Assembly (NCBI RefSeq): GCF_015672735.1
Contig: NZ_JADABY010000012.1
Location: 1 to 49,459, forward strand
Source: Citrobacter sp. Res13-Sevr-PEB04-36
GTDB lineage: Bacteria > Pseudomonadota > Gammaproteobacteria > Enterobacterales > Enterobacteriaceae
Reading direction: 5' to 3'
Length of the DNA stretch: 49,459 nucleotides
The notes under the pieces are model-generated. The model made no database searches, was not told the origin of the DNA, and worked only from the letters and a program-made list of their open reading frames with translations. Shown here piece by piece: positions 39,283 through 49,412 of the stretch. Each line of letters starts with the position of its first letter. Position 1 is the stretch's first letter. Position numbers and translations under genes: made by a program.

Positions 39283-40476
39283 CTAATGGCGACGTTGCCA
39301 AATCCACAGCGCCGTAATCGCCAGCGCGAACAGCCCGCCAAAGCCAATTCCGATAGCAACTGCCGGAATGCCCACCAGCACCGCCAGCGAGTAAATACCG
39401 AGCATCAGCAGCATGGCGCTGTTTTCACCCAGATTTTGCACCGCGATGGCATTGCCCGCACCAACGCTTTTTTTGCCTCGTTCTTGCAGGAGCGCATTCA
39501 GCGGCACAACAAAGAAACCGCCCAGTACACCGATAAGCATTAGCAGCCCATAGGACGGCAACAGCGCATGCTGCAGAGATAAGAACAGTACGCCGACGCC
39601 AATCAGGATCCCCGCAGGCATGCAGCGAGACACCGTCTCCAGCGTGACCAGCTTCGCCGCCGCACCCGCGCCAACAACAATCCCAATTGCCACCATGGCG
39701 TTGAGATAGGTCGGTGTGGCGTTATCGGTAATCCCCAACGCTACCGGCACCCACAGTACCAGCAGAAAACGCAGCGTCACCCCCGCGCCCCAAAACAGGC
39801 TGGTTCCCACCAACGAGAAACGCGTTTCACCGTTGCGCCACAGCGAAGACGCCGCGCAGAAGAAGCTGCGCGTCATTTTCCCCAGATGCCACGACTGACC
39901 AGGACGCGCGGCGGCAAGCTTCGGGATAGACAGGTTCGCCACCACCGCACCCGCATAGGCCAGCGCGCAAACTGAGAGCGCGGCTATCACATGCCAGTCA
40001 GCCAGCACGCCGCCAGCCACCGAGCCCAGCAGAATAGCGGCGATGGTTGAGGCTTCCATCAGACCGTTGGCTTTCACCAGCTTATCGCCGGTGGTCAGTT
40101 CACCGAGAATGCCATACTTGGCCGGTGAATACGCCGCCGCGCCGACCCCGACCAGCGTATACCCCAGAAAAGGGTTAATACCGAAGCAGATACTTGCTGC
40201 ACCCAGCAGTTTGAGACCGTTGGCGAACATCATCACTCTGCCTTTGGCAAAGCTGTCCGCCACCTGCCCAACAAAAGGGGCAAAAAGAATGTAAGCACCT
40301 ACAAACACCATTTGCAGGATCGGCTGGCTCCAGTCCGGATAGAATTGCTCCTTCAGCAACGCCAGGGTGGCAAACAGCAGCGCGTTATCGCCAAACGCCG
40401 ACAGAAACTGCGCGGCGATAACGGACATCATCCCTTTGGACCAGATTGAAGTGTTCGAGTGTACTGACTCACGCAT
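39283..40476 (-). CDS. lplT: Lysophospholipid transporter LplT
   Basis: A 397-aa MFS protein with 12 predicted helices. It flips lysophosphatidylethanolamine and related lysolipids across the inner membrane for re-acylation by Aas. Loop 2-3 has the MFS-type [17 protein letters not shown]. The ATG at 40476 gives [15 protein letters not shown], equivalent to the E. coli N-terminus, and overlaps aas by 8 bp; an upstream in-frame start at 40497 lies inside aas. In many bacteria the two are fused, which supports coupling. Confidence 0.95.
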   Translation of the reverse strand: MRESVHSNTSIWSKGMMSVIAAQFLSAFGDNALLFATLALLKEQFYPDWSQPILQMVFVGAYILFAPFVGQVADSFAKGRVMMFANGLKLLGAASICFGINPFLGYTLVGVGAAAYSPAKYGILGELTTGDKLVKANGLMEASTIAAILLGSVAGGVLADWHVIAALSVCALAYAGAVVANLSIPKLAAARPGQSWHLGKMTRSFFCAASSLWRNGETRFSLVGTSLFWGAGVTLRFLLVLWVPVALGITDNATPTYLNAMVAIGIVVGAGAAAKLVTLETVSRCMPAGILIGVGVLFLSLQHALLPSYGLLMLIGVLGGFFVVPLNALLQERGKKSVGAGNAIAVQNLGENSAMLLMLGIYSLAVLVGIPAVAIGIGFGGLFALAITALWIWQRRH

Positions 40477-42628
40477 GTTGTTGTTCCGGTTCATCAACCC
40501 AGCTTTTCAGCGTTACAAAGTCCGGCTTACCGCTGCCGAGGAGAGGGAGTTGCTTCAGATGGCGAATATCACGCGGCACGGCGAGTTCCGGGATACCGTG
40601 GGTCCGCGCATGCTGCAGCAGTTTTTCACGCGTCAGCTCGCTGTCAGTGGTGAACAGCACCAGCGCCTCACCTTTGCTGGCATCGCTCTTGATAGCCGTG
40701 GCGTGCATTTTGTCAGCGGAGACTGCCAGCGCCAGCTGCTCGACCATTTCCAGCGACACCATCTCGCCGGCAATTTTCGCAAAACGCTTGGCGCGCCCCT
40801 GAATCTGCACGAAGCCGTTCTCGTCAAAGCGCACAATGTCACCGGTGTCATACCAACCGCGCTCAACCTCTCCCTGCGCGTTTTCTGCCATCGGCACTTC
40901 CAGCACGCCTGGTTTTTCGACACGCAGATAGCCGCTCATAATATTCGGGCCCTTCAGTTGCAAACGTCCGCCGTCTTCAATGCCAGGAACCGCCAGCAGT
41001 CGGGCATCCATACCGGGCAGAATACGCCCTACCGTGCCCGATTTTGCCGCCATCGGCACGTTAATCGACACCACCGGCGCACATTCCGTCACACCATAGC
41101 CTTCAAGCACGCGCAGTCCAAACTTCTCCTGCCACAGTTGCTTTGTGGTGTCCTGCAGCTTTTCAGCTCCCGCTACCACGTAGCGTAAACGGTGGAAATC
41201 ATAAGGATGGGCAAAGCGCGCGTAGTTGCCGAGGAACGTCGAGGTGCCAAACAGTACGGTGCAATTACGGTCATAAACCAGCTCCGGCACGATGCGGTAA
41301 TGCAGCGGACTGGGATAAAGAAACACTTCTGCACCGGTCAGGAGCGGGGTAAAAAGCCCCACCGTCAGGCCAAATGAGTGAAACAGCGGTAGCGCCGACA
41401 TGAAACGATCGTCAGCGGTGAAGTCGGCAATGGTTTTAATTTGCTCGACATTCGCCAGAATGCTTTTGTGGCTGTGTACCACGCCTTTCGGATGGCCCTC
41501 AGAGCCAGAGGTAAAGAGGATCACCGCGGCATCTTCAGGTTGCTGCTTCACCTGTGCCAGATGTGGTATCAGCAGATGAGAGAAAATCCACAGCTTATCG
41601 TTAAAGGTGATATCGGCTTTTAAATCTTCCAGGTACACCCAGTGCACCTGGGTAAGCTGTTCCGGTAAATGCCAGAGTTTGCCTTTGTCGAGAAACTGGC
41701 GGGAGGTAAAAATCGTTTTGATTTCGGAGGCGGTAATGGCGCTGGTCAGCCCTTTGACGCCCGCCGTGTAGTTCATCATGGCCGGAATACGTCGACGAGC
41801 AATAGCGCCAAAAATCACAGCAGCGCTGATCCCCGCATTGGGGAGCATCAGACCAATCTTCTCACCTTCTACGCTGTATTTTTCCAGAATACGGGCGACA
41901 AACAGCGTTTTGGTCAGCAGTTTACGGTAGCTGTCCGGATTAAAGTTAACGTCTTCGATGCAGTTTTTGCCTGCGCCAAAGCGGTACTTCGCCGCCAACA
42001 GAGATTCATACAACGTTTCACGCGGTCGCACGGCCATGCGCGCTTCCATCATAATCTGGTGCAGCATTTCACCGGCCATCTTGCGGCGATCGCGCGCGCG
42101 CGGCGCTTCCGGCATCGGTAACTGCGTGGGCGGCAGAATGTGCAGTTGAATGCGCGGGAAGAAACGCTGTTTAACCAGACCTTTCAGACGGCTGAAGTAG
42201 CTCAGCTCAGCTCCCTCAATGCGTACAGGGACCACCGTCGCGCCCGATTTCGCAGCAACAAATCCGGCACCATCATAGATTTTCATCAATGAACCGGTAG
42301 TCGAAATACGGCCTTCCGGGAAGATAACTACCGGGCGTCCCTGTTCTACCAGGCGTACCAGATGTTTAATTGACATCGGTTTGGTAGGGTCTAACGGCAC
42401 AAAATCAATCAGCGGGGTGAGCCAGCGCATGTACCATTGTTGACTGATCGAGGTGTACACCGCAAAGACCGGTCGAATCGGTAGGAACAGCGCCAGCAGC
42501 ATGCCATCAATAAAGGAGACATGATTAGGAGTGATTAAGACGCGTTCTCCCTGTAGCGCACTGACATCGCCCGTAACGCGAACGCGGAAAAGCACGCGAA
42601 ACACATTACGAAAAAAACCTAATAGCAT
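40469..42628 (-). CDS. aas: Bifunctional acyl-ACP synthetase / 2-acyl-GPE acyltransferase Aas
   Basis: A 719-aa inner-membrane protein. Residues about 10-200 form a PlsC-type acyltransferase with the HX4D motif NHVSFID (H36, D41) and [12 protein letters not shown]. Residues about 230-715 form an AMP-binding acyl-ACP synthetase with the P-loop [19 protein letters not shown] and [16 protein letters not shown]. It re-acylates lysophosphatidylethanolamine using ACP-bound fatty acid, repairing lipids left from lipoprotein N-acylation. I chose the ATG at 42628 ([13 protein letters not shown]), which gives the E. coli length. Confidence 0.96.
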   Translation of the reverse strand: MLLGFFRNVFRVLFRVRVTGDVSALQGERVLITPNHVSFIDGMLLALFLPIRPVFAVYTSISQQWYMRWLTPLIDFVPLDPTKPMSIKHLVRLVEQGRPVVIFPEGRISTTGSLMKIYDGAGFVAAKSGATVVPVRIEGAELSYFSRLKGLVKQRFFPRIQLHILPPTQLPMPEAPRARDRRKMAGEMLHQIMMEARMAVRPRETLYESLLAAKYRFGAGKNCIEDVNFNPDSYRKLLTKTLFVARILEKYSVEGEKIGLMLPNAGISAAVIFGAIARRRIPAMMNYTAGVKGLTSAITASEIKTIFTSRQFLDKGKLWHLPEQLTQVHWVYLEDLKADITFNDKLWIFSHLLIPHLAQVKQQPEDAAVILFTSGSEGHPKGVVHSHKSILANVEQIKTIADFTADDRFMSALPLFHSFGLTVGLFTPLLTGAEVFLYPSPLHYRIVPELVYDRNCTVLFGTSTFLGNYARFAHPYDFHRLRYVVAGAEKLQDTTKQLWQEKFGLRVLEGYGVTECAPVVSINVPMAAKSGTVGRILPGMDARLLAVPGIEDGGRLQLKGPNIMSGYLRVEKPGVLEVPMAENAQGEVERGWYDTGDIVRFDENGFVQIQGRAKRFAKIAGEMVSLEMVEQLALAVSADKMHATAIKSDASKGEALVLFTTDSELTREKLLQHARTHGIPELAVPRDIRHLKQLPLLGSGKPDFVTLKSWVDEPEQQHA

Positions 42629-42729
42629 TTCAACTCCCTGTACCATCAATTATCTCAAGATGAATGGTGGCAGATTATACGAGTTGGGTGATAGGCGCGA
42701 CAGGTAAATGGAATCCGAAATAAGAGGCG

Positions 42730-42816
42730 AAAAAAAACCTGCGCATCCGCGCAGGTTGGTGCAAGAGACAGGTACGAAGTGCGTACCGAATAATCTCACC
42801 AATCAATACCTCTGGG
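42730..42816 (-). ncRNA. omrA: OmrA small RNA
   Basis: About 87 nt on the reverse strand, beginning CCCAGAGGTATTGATTGGTG and ending in the terminator hairpin ACCTGCGCGGATGCGCAGGT plus T8. The 5' seed, shared with OmrB, base-pairs with ompT, cirA, fecA, fepA, csgD and ompR mRNAs. The middle differs from OmrB. OmpR-EnvZ activates it in E. coli. Lies downstream of omrB in the same direction, each with its own promoter. Confidence 0.93.
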
Positions 42817-42931
42817 ATCTTGATTGTGGTCGCCACCGGGCCGATACGCCAGCCCGAAAACGCAAAGGAATAAACCCAAGTGCAACCAGTTGTGTAAATT
42901 ATCGCTTACTGTTACAGATACGCGTAAGGGC

Positions 42932-43015
42932 AAAAAAAAACCTGCGCATCTGCGCAGGTTGGTGTAAATCTTGTGATCAACTCGAAAGCTGATTTCACCT
43001 ATCAATACCTCTGGG
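42932..43015 (-). ncRNA. omrB: OmrB small RNA
   Basis: About 84 nt on the reverse strand, beginning CCCAGAGGTATTGATAGGTG, with a divergent centre (AAATCAGCTTTCGAGTTGATCAC) and the terminator ACCTGCGCAGATGCGCAGGT plus T9. It shares the seed and terminator with OmrA, so the two are a duplication. A -10-like TGCTAGAGT lies just upstream. It sits between aas and galR as in E. coli. Confidence 0.92.
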
Positions 43016-43199
43016 ATCCCAACTCTAGCAATCCTCTCTTTCCCCTCGCCAGCGAACAATCGCAACAGGTCATCGCAAAGTGTAAGCAAAAATTTGCATT
43101 CTCTTTTTCTGTCTTAATTCATTCGCGCGCGCTCACATTTGCGATGCCCTGACGGGCAATCTGCTTGAACAACCAGCCGTTTTCCGTAACACTGACGGA

Positions 43200-43215
43200 A
43201 TGTAAGCGTTTACCC
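43200..43215. promoter_or_regulatory. GalR-type operator before galR
   Basis: ATGTAAGCGTTTACCC fits the GalR/GalS consensus GTGTAANCGNTTNCAC except at two outer positions. It lies 16 bp before the galR ATG, fitting autoregulation. Confidence 0.6.
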
Positions 43216-43230
43216 ACAACAGGTACTATC

Positions 43231-44259
43231 ATGGCGACCATAAAGGACGTAGCCCGACTAGCTGGTGTATCAGTCGCCACCGTTTCTCGAGTGATCAATC
43301 ATTCCCCCAAAGCCAGCGAAGCATCACGCCTGGCTGTCACGAGTGCAATGGAATCACTCAGCTACCACCCCAACGCCAATGCGCGTGCACTGGCGCAACA
43401 ATCCACCGAGACCGTCGGCCTGGTGGTAGGTGATGTATCCGATCCATTCTTTGGGGCAATGGTTAAAGCTGTCGAGCAGGTGGCCTATAACACGGGTAAC
43501 TTTTTACTGATTGGCAACGGCTACCATAATGAACTGAAAGAACGCCAGGCGATTGAGCAGCTTATTCGCCACCGCTGCGCAGCGCTGGTAGTTCACGCAA
43601 AAATTATCCCGGACGAAGAACTGGCATCATTAATGAAGCAAATCCCAGGCATGGTGCTGATCAACCGCATATTACCCGGTTTCGAACAGCGCTGCGTTGC
43701 CCTGGATGACCGTTACGGCGCATGGCTGGCCACCCGCCATCTCATCCAGCAGGGCCATACACGCATCGGCTACCTGTGTTCCAATCACAGCATTTCGGAT
43801 GCAGAAGATCGTCTGCAGGGCTATTACGATGCGCTGGCGGAAAGCAACATCCCGGTTAACGATCGACTGGTGACCTTCGGTGAACCTGATGAAAGCGGCG
43901 GCGAACAGGCAATGACGGAATTACTGGGACGCGGCAAAAACTTCACCGCTGTCGCCTGCTATAACGACTCGATGGCGGCGGGTGCCATGGGCGTATTAAA
44001 TGACAATGGCATTGATGTGCCGAACGAGATTTCTCTGATTGGCTTTGATGATGTGCTGGTATCCCGCTACGTGCGTCCACGGCTGACAACGGTACGTTAT
44101 CCTATCGTGACGATGGCAACCCAGGCCGCCGAACTGGCTCTGGCGCTGGCAGACAACCGTCCGGTGCCGGAAATTACCCACGTATTTAACCCCACCCTGG
44201 TCCGTCGACACTCCGTTTCGACGCTGACAGAATCAGGGAATTCGTCGTCAAACGATTAA
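43231..44259 (+). CDS. galR: Galactose operon repressor GalR
   Basis: A 342-aa LacI-family repressor. The helix-turn-helix and hinge occupy residues 1-58 (ATIKDVARLAGVSVATVSRVIN...NARALAQQ), followed by the sugar-binding core (GLVVGDVSDPFFGAMVKAVE, IGFDDVLVSRYVRPRLTTVRYP). It represses gal and mgl genes and is induced by galactose. The ATG at 43231 restores the standard N-terminus MATIKDVARLAG; an in-frame upstream extension from 43165 crosses the operator. The last 10 or so residues diverge from E. coli. Confidence 0.97.
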   Translation: MATIKDVARLAGVSVATVSRVINHSPKASEASRLAVTSAMESLSYHPNANARALAQQSTETVGLVVGDVSDPFFGAMVKAVEQVAYNTGNFLLIGNGYHNELKERQAIEQLIRHRCAALVVHAKIIPDEELASLMKQIPGMVLINRILPGFEQRCVALDDRYGAWLATRHLIQQGHTRIGYLCSNHSISDAEDRLQGYYDALAESNIPVNDRLVTFGEPDESGGEQAMTELLGRGKNFTAVACYNDSMAAGAMGVLNDNGIDVPNEISLIGFDDVLVSRYVRPRLTTVRYPIVTMATQAAELALALADNRPVPEITHVFNPTLVRRHSVSTLTESGNSSSND

Positions 44260-44280
44260 CCAGATACCACAATGCAGCGT

Positions 44281-44310
44281 AGGCCCGATTGCGTTTCGCT
44301 ATCGGGCATT
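44281..44310. repeat. Palindromic unit at the galR/lysA junction
   Basis: GCCCGAT (44283-44289) and ATCGGGC (44301-44307) surround TGCGTTTCGCT in the 54-bp gap between convergent genes. It is REP-like and could end both transcripts. Confidence 0.6.
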
Positions 44311-44313
44311 CAC

Positions 44314-45570
44314 TTAAAACAGTTCCAGCGCTAACAGCTCATCAATTGTCTGGCGACGGCGAATCAGCCGCGCCACGCCGTTGTCAAACATCACTTCCGG
44401 CAGCAGCGGACGGCTATTGTAGTTCGACGACATTGACGCACCGTACGCCCCGGTATCGTGTAGCACCAGATAATCCCCCGGCATAACCGCTGGCAGCAGG
44501 CGCGTTTCGACTTTGCCGCCCTCTTGTTGGGTAAACACGTCACCCGACTCGCACAGTGGCCCGGCAACCACGGTCTCCAGTTGAGGAGCCTGTTGCAGTG
44601 AGCGGCCATCTCCCGCCAGCGCTGAAATATGGTGGTAGCTGCCGTACATTGCCGGGCGCATCAGATCGTTAAAGCCGGCGTCGATCAACACAAAGTGGCG
44701 ACTACCCATGGCTTTTACGCTGCGCACCTGTGCCACTAGTACGCCTGCTTCCGCCACCAGGAAACGTCCCGGTTCGATCTCAAGCTTTACTGGATGCCCC
44801 AGATGTTTCGCAATTTGCTCACGCGCGGCATTCCACAAACCAAAGTAGTGATCGGTATTGATCGCCTCCTCCCCTTCACGATACGGGATCGATAACCCAC
44901 CGCCCGCCGAGATCGCCTCCAGATCCTGACCAAACTCCACCACCTGACGTACCATCGCACCGCAGACCTGCTCCAGGTGACCGTAGTCCACGCCAGAACC
45001 GATATGCATATGAATACCGACCAGCTTCAGCTGATAGCGCTGGATCACCTCCAGCGCTATCGGAAGGTCACTGTACCAGATACCGTGTTTGCTGTTCTCG
45101 CCACCAGTATTGGTTTTCTGGCTGTGCCCGTGACCAAAGCCTGGATTCACGCGCAGCCACACGCGATGCCCCGGCGACACCAGGCCCAGTTGCTCAAGCA
45201 TATCCACCGACCCCGCGTTAACCGGGATCTGCAGCTCGTGCACCCGTGCCAGCGTCGCTTCATCTATCATATCGGCAGTAAAGACGATCTCATCGTTACC
45301 TGGCATAAAACCCGCCGCCAGCGCACGTTCAATTTCGCCGAGCGACACCGAGTCCACCTTCACGCCCTGCTCGCGCATCAGACGCAGGATATGAATATTT
45401 GAGCAGGCCTTCTGAGCAAAACGCACCACGTCAAACTGGCTCAGTTTAGCAATCTGCGCGCGAATGATTTGCGCATCATAAACCCACACCGGACAGCCGA
45501 ACTCGGCAGGCAGGCGCAGCAGGTTATCGGCGGTCAGGTCGGTGTCGGTATTGTTGAGCGGGCGTGGCAT
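44314..45570 (-). CDS. lysA: Diaminopimelate decarboxylase
   Basis: A 418-aa fold-III PLP enzyme that decarboxylates meso-diaminopimelate to L-lysine. The PLP lysine is K54 in VVRFAQKACSN. Other motifs are GIHMHIGSG, EISAGGGLS-like AISAGGGLSIPY, LEIEPGRFLV, and GPLCESGDVF with the catalytic Cys from the partner subunit. It is two residues shorter than E. coli LysA, with a small gap around AAGFMPGNDEIVF. It is divergent from its activator lysR across 119 bp. Confidence 0.97.
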   Translation of the reverse strand: MPRPLNNTDTDLTADNLLRLPAEFGCPVWVYDAQIIRAQIAKLSQFDVVRFAQKACSNIHILRLMREQGVKVDSVSLGEIERALAAGFMPGNDEIVFTADMIDEATLARVHELQIPVNAGSVDMLEQLGLVSPGHRVWLRVNPGFGHGHSQKTNTGGENSKHGIWYSDLPIALEVIQRYQLKLVGIHMHIGSGVDYGHLEQVCGAMVRQVVEFGQDLEAISAGGGLSIPYREGEEAINTDHYFGLWNAAREQIAKHLGHPVKLEIEPGRFLVAEAGVLVAQVRSVKAMGSRHFVLIDAGFNDLMRPAMYGSYHHISALAGDGRSLQQAPQLETVVAGPLCESGDVFTQQEGGKVETRLLPAVMPGDYLVLHDTGAYGASMSSNYNSRPLLPEVMFDNGVARLIRRRQTIDELLALELF

Positions 45571-45689
45571 AGCAGACTCCAGTCATCATCTTTTCTATGA
45601 TTACGCCACAACCCAAAGAGAATAAAAAATATCGTTTTATCGTGAGTCTATGCAAAAATGATATGGAATAACTGATCCGAGGAATACCC
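45571..45689. promoter_or_regulatory. lysA-lysR divergent promoter region
   Basis: This 119-bp gap between divergent genes should carry LysR sites for activation of lysA and autorepression of lysR. I see AT-rich sequence and a ribosome-site-like GAGGAATACCC before lysR, but no clear operator copy. Confidence 0.5.
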
Positions 45690-46625
45690 ATGCCTGCCGT
45701 TAACCTGCGCCATATCGAAATTTTTCACGCCATCATGACGGCAGGTAATCTGACGGAAGCCGCGCGGATGCTGAATACCTCGCAGCCGACAGTCAGCCGC
45801 GAGCTGGCGCGATTTGAGCAGGTGCTGGGGTTGAAGCTGTTTGAGCGCAGCCGCGGGCGTCTACATCCAACGGTGCAAGGACTGCGATTATTCGAAGAAG
45901 TACAGCGTTCCTGGTACGGTCTGGACCGTATCGTCAGCGCCGCCGAAAGCCTGCGCGAGTTCCGCCAGGGCGAGCTGTCAATTGTATGTTTACCTGTGTT
46001 TTCACAATCCTTTTTGCCCTCGCTGCTGCATCCGTTCCTGGCGCGCTATCCGCAGGTCAATATTCAGATTATCCCGCAGGAGTCACCGCTGCTGGAGGAG
46101 TGGCTATCAGCACAACGTCACGATTTAGGCATAACGGAAACACTGCATACCCCAGCGGGAACCCAACGCACAGAGCTTCTCTCATTGGATGAAGTCTGCG
46201 TACTGCCGCAAGGGCATCCGCTGGCTGAAAAATCAGTCTTAACGCCGCAGGATTTTCAGGGCGAAAACTATATCAGTCTGTCGCGAACGGATAGCTACCG
46301 CCAGCTGTTGGATGCTCTGTTCCACGAGCATGAGGTTAAACGGCGGATGGTCGTAGAAACGCATAGCGCCGCCTCCGTTTGTGCGATGGTGCGTGCCGGA
46401 GCGGGGATCTCTGTGGTTAATCCTCTCACTGCTCTGGATTATGCCGCCAGCGGCGTTGTCGTCCGACGTTTCAGTATCGACGTACCTTTTACCGTTAGTC
46501 TGATTCGCCCATTGCATCGACCTGCATCTGCGCTGGTCGATGCGTTCACAACGCACCTGCAAACCCATCTTCCGCGCCTGCTCGAACCGCTGGATGCTAT
46601 TTTAGACCAACCTACGACAACATAA
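45690..46625 (+). CDS. lysR: LysR, transcriptional activator of lysA
   Basis: A 311-aa LTTR and the prototype of the family. The N-terminal helix-turn-helix spans about residues 18-44 ([25 protein letters not shown]). The effector-binding region follows and senses diaminopimelate. It activates lysA and represses itself. The ATG at 45690 follows CCGAGGAATACCC. Its 3' end overlaps the 3' end of convergent ygeA by 14 bp, leaving no room for a terminator between them. Confidence 0.97.
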   Translation: MPAVNLRHIEIFHAIMTAGNLTEAARMLNTSQPTVSRELARFEQVLGLKLFERSRGRLHPTVQGLRLFEEVQRSWYGLDRIVSAAESLREFRQGELSIVCLPVFSQSFLPSLLHPFLARYPQVNIQIIPQESPLLEEWLSAQRHDLGITETLHTPAGTQRTELLSLDEVCVLPQGHPLAEKSVLTPQDFQGENYISLSRTDSYRQLLDALFHEHEVKRRMVVETHSAASVCAMVRAGAGISVVNPLTALDYAASGVVVRRFSIDVPFTVSLIRPLHRPASALVDAFTTHLQTHLPRLLEPLDAILDQPTTT

Positions 46626-47304
46626 ACTCCACCGCATCTGCCGCATGAATCGCTGCGGTATTGAACACCGGGATCGGGCTTAACTGCGCCGGGACCAGCA
46701 GGCCAATCTCGGTACAGCCAAAGATAACCCCCTGCGCCCCCTGACGCGCCAACGCATCAATCACACCCAGGTAATAATCGCGCGAGGCGTCGCTGAATTC
46801 ACCGAGACATAGCTCATCAAAGATTATCTGATTAATCTTCTGCCGGTCATCCTGTTCAGGGATTGATGTACTGATGCCAAATTCATCCTGTAAGCGTCCG
46901 CGATAGAAATCCTGCTCCATGGTGTAGCGCGTACCGAGCAGTGCCACATTGCGCATCTTCTGCTGGCTGATAGCGCGCCCGGTTGCATCAGCAATGTGCA
47001 GAAACGGCACGTCGCAGGCGGTTTCTATTGCCCCCGCTACTTTGTGCATGGTGTTGGTACACAGCACAATGCCCTCGGCACCGGCTTGCTGAAGCCCCAT
47101 AGCAGCCTGCGCCAGAATGTCGCCCGCTTTATCCCACTCGCCGCGACTCTGACACAACTCAATCTCATGGAAATCCACGCTGTGCAACAGGATCTGCGCT
47201 GAATGCAGGCCGCCCAAACGCTGCTTCACACCTTCATTAATGAGTCGATAATAAGGAATGGTCGATTCCCAGCTCATACCACCTAACAGACCGATCGTTT
47301 TCAT
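46612..47304 (-). CDS. ygeA: Amino-acid racemase YgeA (Asp/Glu racemase family)
   Basis: A 230-aa PLP-independent racemase of the aspartate/glutamate/hydantoin group. The two catalytic Cys are in [12 protein letters not shown] (about residue 83) and [12 protein letters not shown] (about 197). The substrate loop MSWEST at the N-terminus and the C-terminal [16 protein letters not shown] are typical. E. coli YgeA racemises several amino acids, homoserine among them. ATG at 47304 matches the E. coli start; an adjacent ATG at 47307 is possible. The placement beside lysA/lysR fits an amino-acid role. Confidence 0.92.
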   Translation of the reverse strand: MKTIGLLGGMSWESTIPYYRLINEGVKQRLGGLHSAQILLHSVDFHEIELCQSRGEWDKAGDILAQAAMGLQQAGAEGIVLCTNTMHKVAGAIETACDVPFLHIADATGRAISQQKMRNVALLGTRYTMEQDFYRGRLQDEFGISTSIPEQDDRQKINQIIFDELCLGEFSDASRDYYLGVIDALARQGAQGVIFGCTEIGLLVPAQLSPIPVFNTAAIHAADAVEFMLS

Positions 47305-47408
47305 CATTTTTCCCGCGTTGGTTACCGTTACGCCAGTGAACCAAAGATGTGATCAACTTTCCACATCTGTGAGCCATCGTTTCTTTTTTATTATTTCTGA
47401 TATAAATT

Positions 47409-47429
47409 TAATGAAACATTGTTCCAATA
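47409..47429. promoter_or_regulatory. KdgR-like operator before the cupin gene
   Basis: AATGAAACATTGTTCCAAT (47410-47428) is a dyad with arms TGAAACA and TGTTCCA (one mismatch). It resembles the KdgR consensus of pectin/hexuronate genes, as I recall it (AATGAAACATTGTTTCATT-like). It ends 18 bp before the cupin start codon, where it would cover the promoter. Confidence 0.5.
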
Positions 47430-47446
47430 CTATACAGGACGGCCGG

Positions 47447-47773
47447 ATGTTTATTTTTCATAAAGAAACCACCCTTGATGATCTGGGCAATGGCGTTACC
47501 CGCCGCATTCTGGCTCACGATGGCAAAATGATGGCTGTGGAAGTTAATTTCGAGCAAGGGGCTATTGGGCCACTACACAGCCACCCGCACGAGCAGCTGA
47601 CCTATGTGCTATCCGGCGAATTTGAATTTACCATTGGCGAAGAAAAGCATGTCGTCCGTGCCGGTGACACGCTGTATAAACAGCCTAATATTTTGCATGG
47701 CTGCGTATGTTTAAAGCCGGGAACATTACTTGATACCTTCACGCCAGTACGCGAAGATTTTCTGAAAGCGTAA
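47447..47773 (+). CDS. KdgF-like cupin, probable unsaturated-uronate converting enzyme
   Basis: A 108-aa single-domain cupin. The motif-1 cluster HSHPHEQ at residues 44-50 and His84 (NILHGC) give the metal-binding pattern, with G-x5-H-x-H...E spacing. The N-terminus (ETTLDDLGNGVTRRILAHDGKMMAVEVNFEQGAIG) and C-terminus (LLDTFTPVREDFLK) resemble KdgF, which converts 4,5-unsaturated galacturonate (or guluronate) to its linear ketone before entry to the KDG pathway. The start at 47447 follows CAGGACGGCC. A KdgR-like operator lies in front. I know no such gene between ygeA and araE in E. coli K-12. No pectinase or transport gene is next to it, so it may act with a dispersed uronate regulon. KdgF is likely, but other small cupins cannot be excluded. 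Confidence 0.75.
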   Translation: MFIFHKETTLDDLGNGVTRRILAHDGKMMAVEVNFEQGAIGPLHSHPHEQLTYVLSGEFEFTIGEEKHVVRAGDTLYKQPNILHGCVCLKPGTLLDTFTPVREDFLKA

Positions 47774-47790
47774 TGTGTTAAATAAAAAAA

Positions 47791-47866
47791 GCCGGGTGAT
47801 GCTTACCCGGCCTACAATGTGCTCGAACTGAAGGCCGGATAAGGCATTTACACCGCCATCCGGCAC
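47791..47866. repeat. REP pair at the cupin/araE convergent junction
   Basis: GCCGGGTGATGCTTACCCGGCCTAC and GGCCGGATAAGGCATTTACACCGCCATCCGGCAC form two inverted units filling the 106-bp gap. A run of seven A residues (47784-47790) lies just before, so leftward transcripts from araE would read T7 after the stem, making a likely terminator. Confidence 0.8.
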
Positions 47867-47879
47867 GTTGATGCAACCA

Positions 47880-49298
47880 CTATACCCCAATATTTCTTAG
47901 TTTCTCTCCCGCCATCAGCTTGCGTTCAATATGCTCCAGGGTGACGTTTTTGGTTTCAGGAATAAGCCAGAACGTAATACCAATGAATACGACATTCAGT
48001 GCGGTATAAAGCCAGAAAGTACCAGCGGCGCCAATGCTGTCGAGCAGCGTCAGGAAGGTTGCTCCGATGATCATATTCGACACCCAGTTGGTGGTGGTTG
48101 AACAGGTGATACCGAAGTCACGGCATTTCAGCGGCTGAATTTCCGAGCACAGGATCCACACCACCGGCGCGGCGCTCATCGCATAACCCGCAATACACAT
48201 CATGGTCATCCCGACTGACAGCCATGATAATCCGCGAGATGCCGTACCGTTATCAAACTGCATCAGGCAGTAGCCCAGCACCAATGTTCCCAGCGCCATC
48301 ACGGTAAAACCAATTTTCAGCGCCGGTTTACGCCCGGCTTTATCGACCGTAAAGACGGCGATAAACGTAGCAAACATAAAAGTTAAGCCAACCACCAGCG
48401 TGGCAATCATCTGTTGTTCTGTGGTGGTAAAGCCCGCCATTTTAAAAATGCGCGGCGCGTAGTACATGATGATGTTCATCCCGGTGAACTGCTGCATCGC
48501 CTGTAGCAACATACCGAGGAAAACCGCACGACGAACGTTACTGTTAATCTTAAACAGCGCCCATCCACCCTGCTTAAGCTTCAGGCTTTCACGGATTTCA
48601 TTCAGTTCATCGCGGGCTTTTTCTGAAGTGTCTCGCAGCATACGCAGCACTTCTTCGGCTTCAATATGGCGCCCCTTTTGTGCCAGCCAACGCGGGCTGT
48701 TTGGTAAAAAGACCACCAGCACAATCAATACCACCGCAGGCAGGGCCAGCACGCCGAGCATAGCCCGCCAGTTGCCGGTGTAGCTGAACGCCGTATCGGA
48801 TAAAAAGGCCAACACAATGCCCAGCGTCACCATCAGCTGGTACATGCTGATCATTTTGCCGCGCACGTTTTCACTGGCCATTTCGGAGAGATAAAGCGGC
48901 GCGGTATAGGATGCAATACCGACGGCTACGCCCAGCACCACGCGGGCGGCGATCAGGAGTTCAACGCTAGTCGCGAATGCCGATCCCAACGATCCAAGAA
49001 CAAAGAGGATTGCCCCAACCATCAGACTGTATTTTCGCCCGAGGCGGAAAGAGAGCCAACCGTTGAACAGTGCGCCAATCGCCGCACCCAGCATCATGCT
49101 GCTAACTACCCACTCCTGCAAACGACTGCTTAGCGCAAAGTGTTCAGTGATAAACGGCAGCGAACCCGCAATCACCCCAATATCCAGACCAAATAATAAT
49201 CCTGCGACGGCTGCGGAAACCGAGACAAACAGATTCATACGTCGCGTGTCACGCATTGAACGCGGCGCTAAAGCAGCATCATGATTAATTGAGACCAT
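47880..49298 (-). CDS. araE: Arabinose-proton symporter AraE
   Basis: A 472-aa MFS sugar-proton symporter with 12 helices, the length of E. coli AraE. Family motifs are [17 protein letters not shown] (helix 1), RLGRKYSLM (loop 2-3), [27 protein letters not shown] (end of the N-terminal half), [13 protein letters not shown] (helix 7), [12 protein letters not shown] and [20 protein letters not shown]. It imports L-arabinose with a proton. Upstream lie AraC and CRP sites. The other ara genes are elsewhere. Confidence 0.97.
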   Translation of the reverse strand: MVSINHDAALAPRSMRDTRRMNLFVSVSAAVAGLLFGLDIGVIAGSLPFITEHFALSSRLQEWVVSSMMLGAAIGALFNGWLSFRLGRKYSLMVGAILFVLGSLGSAFATSVELLIAARVVLGVAVGIASYTAPLYLSEMASENVRGKMISMYQLMVTLGIVLAFLSDTAFSYTGNWRAMLGVLALPAVVLIVLVVFLPNSPRWLAQKGRHIEAEEVLRMLRDTSEKARDELNEIRESLKLKQGGWALFKINSNVRRAVFLGMLLQAMQQFTGMNIIMYYAPRIFKMAGFTTTEQQMIATLVVGLTFMFATFIAVFTVDKAGRKPALKIGFTVMALGTLVLGYCLMQFDNGTASRGLSWLSVGMTMMCIAGYAMSAAPVVWILCSEIQPLKCRDFGITCSTTTNWVSNMIIGATFLTLLDSIGAAGTFWLYTALNVVFIGITFWLIPETKNVTLEHIERKLMAGEKLRNIGV

Positions 49299-49382
49299 TT
49301 TTTCCTGCCAGAAACAGAGTAAGACATAAAACTGAAAGTAAGGGATCCTTTGCCAGGAACGTCAGGCTGGAAACGGCAAATA

Positions 49383-49399
49383 CATGGATAAATTAGCTA
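49383..49399 (-). promoter_or_regulatory. AraC half-site of the araE promoter
   Basis: On the reverse strand TAGCTAATTTATCCATG matches the AraC half-site pattern TAGC-N7-TCCATA at all but the last base. A second, weaker half should follow toward the -35 (TTGCCGTTTCC). Confidence 0.7.
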
Positions 49400-49412
49400 C
49401 CACACGCTGTTA

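Noticed and set aside
43165-43230. Upstream in-frame extension of galR
   Set aside because: It crosses the GalR-type operator, and the conserved N-terminus MATIKDVARLAG begins at 43231.
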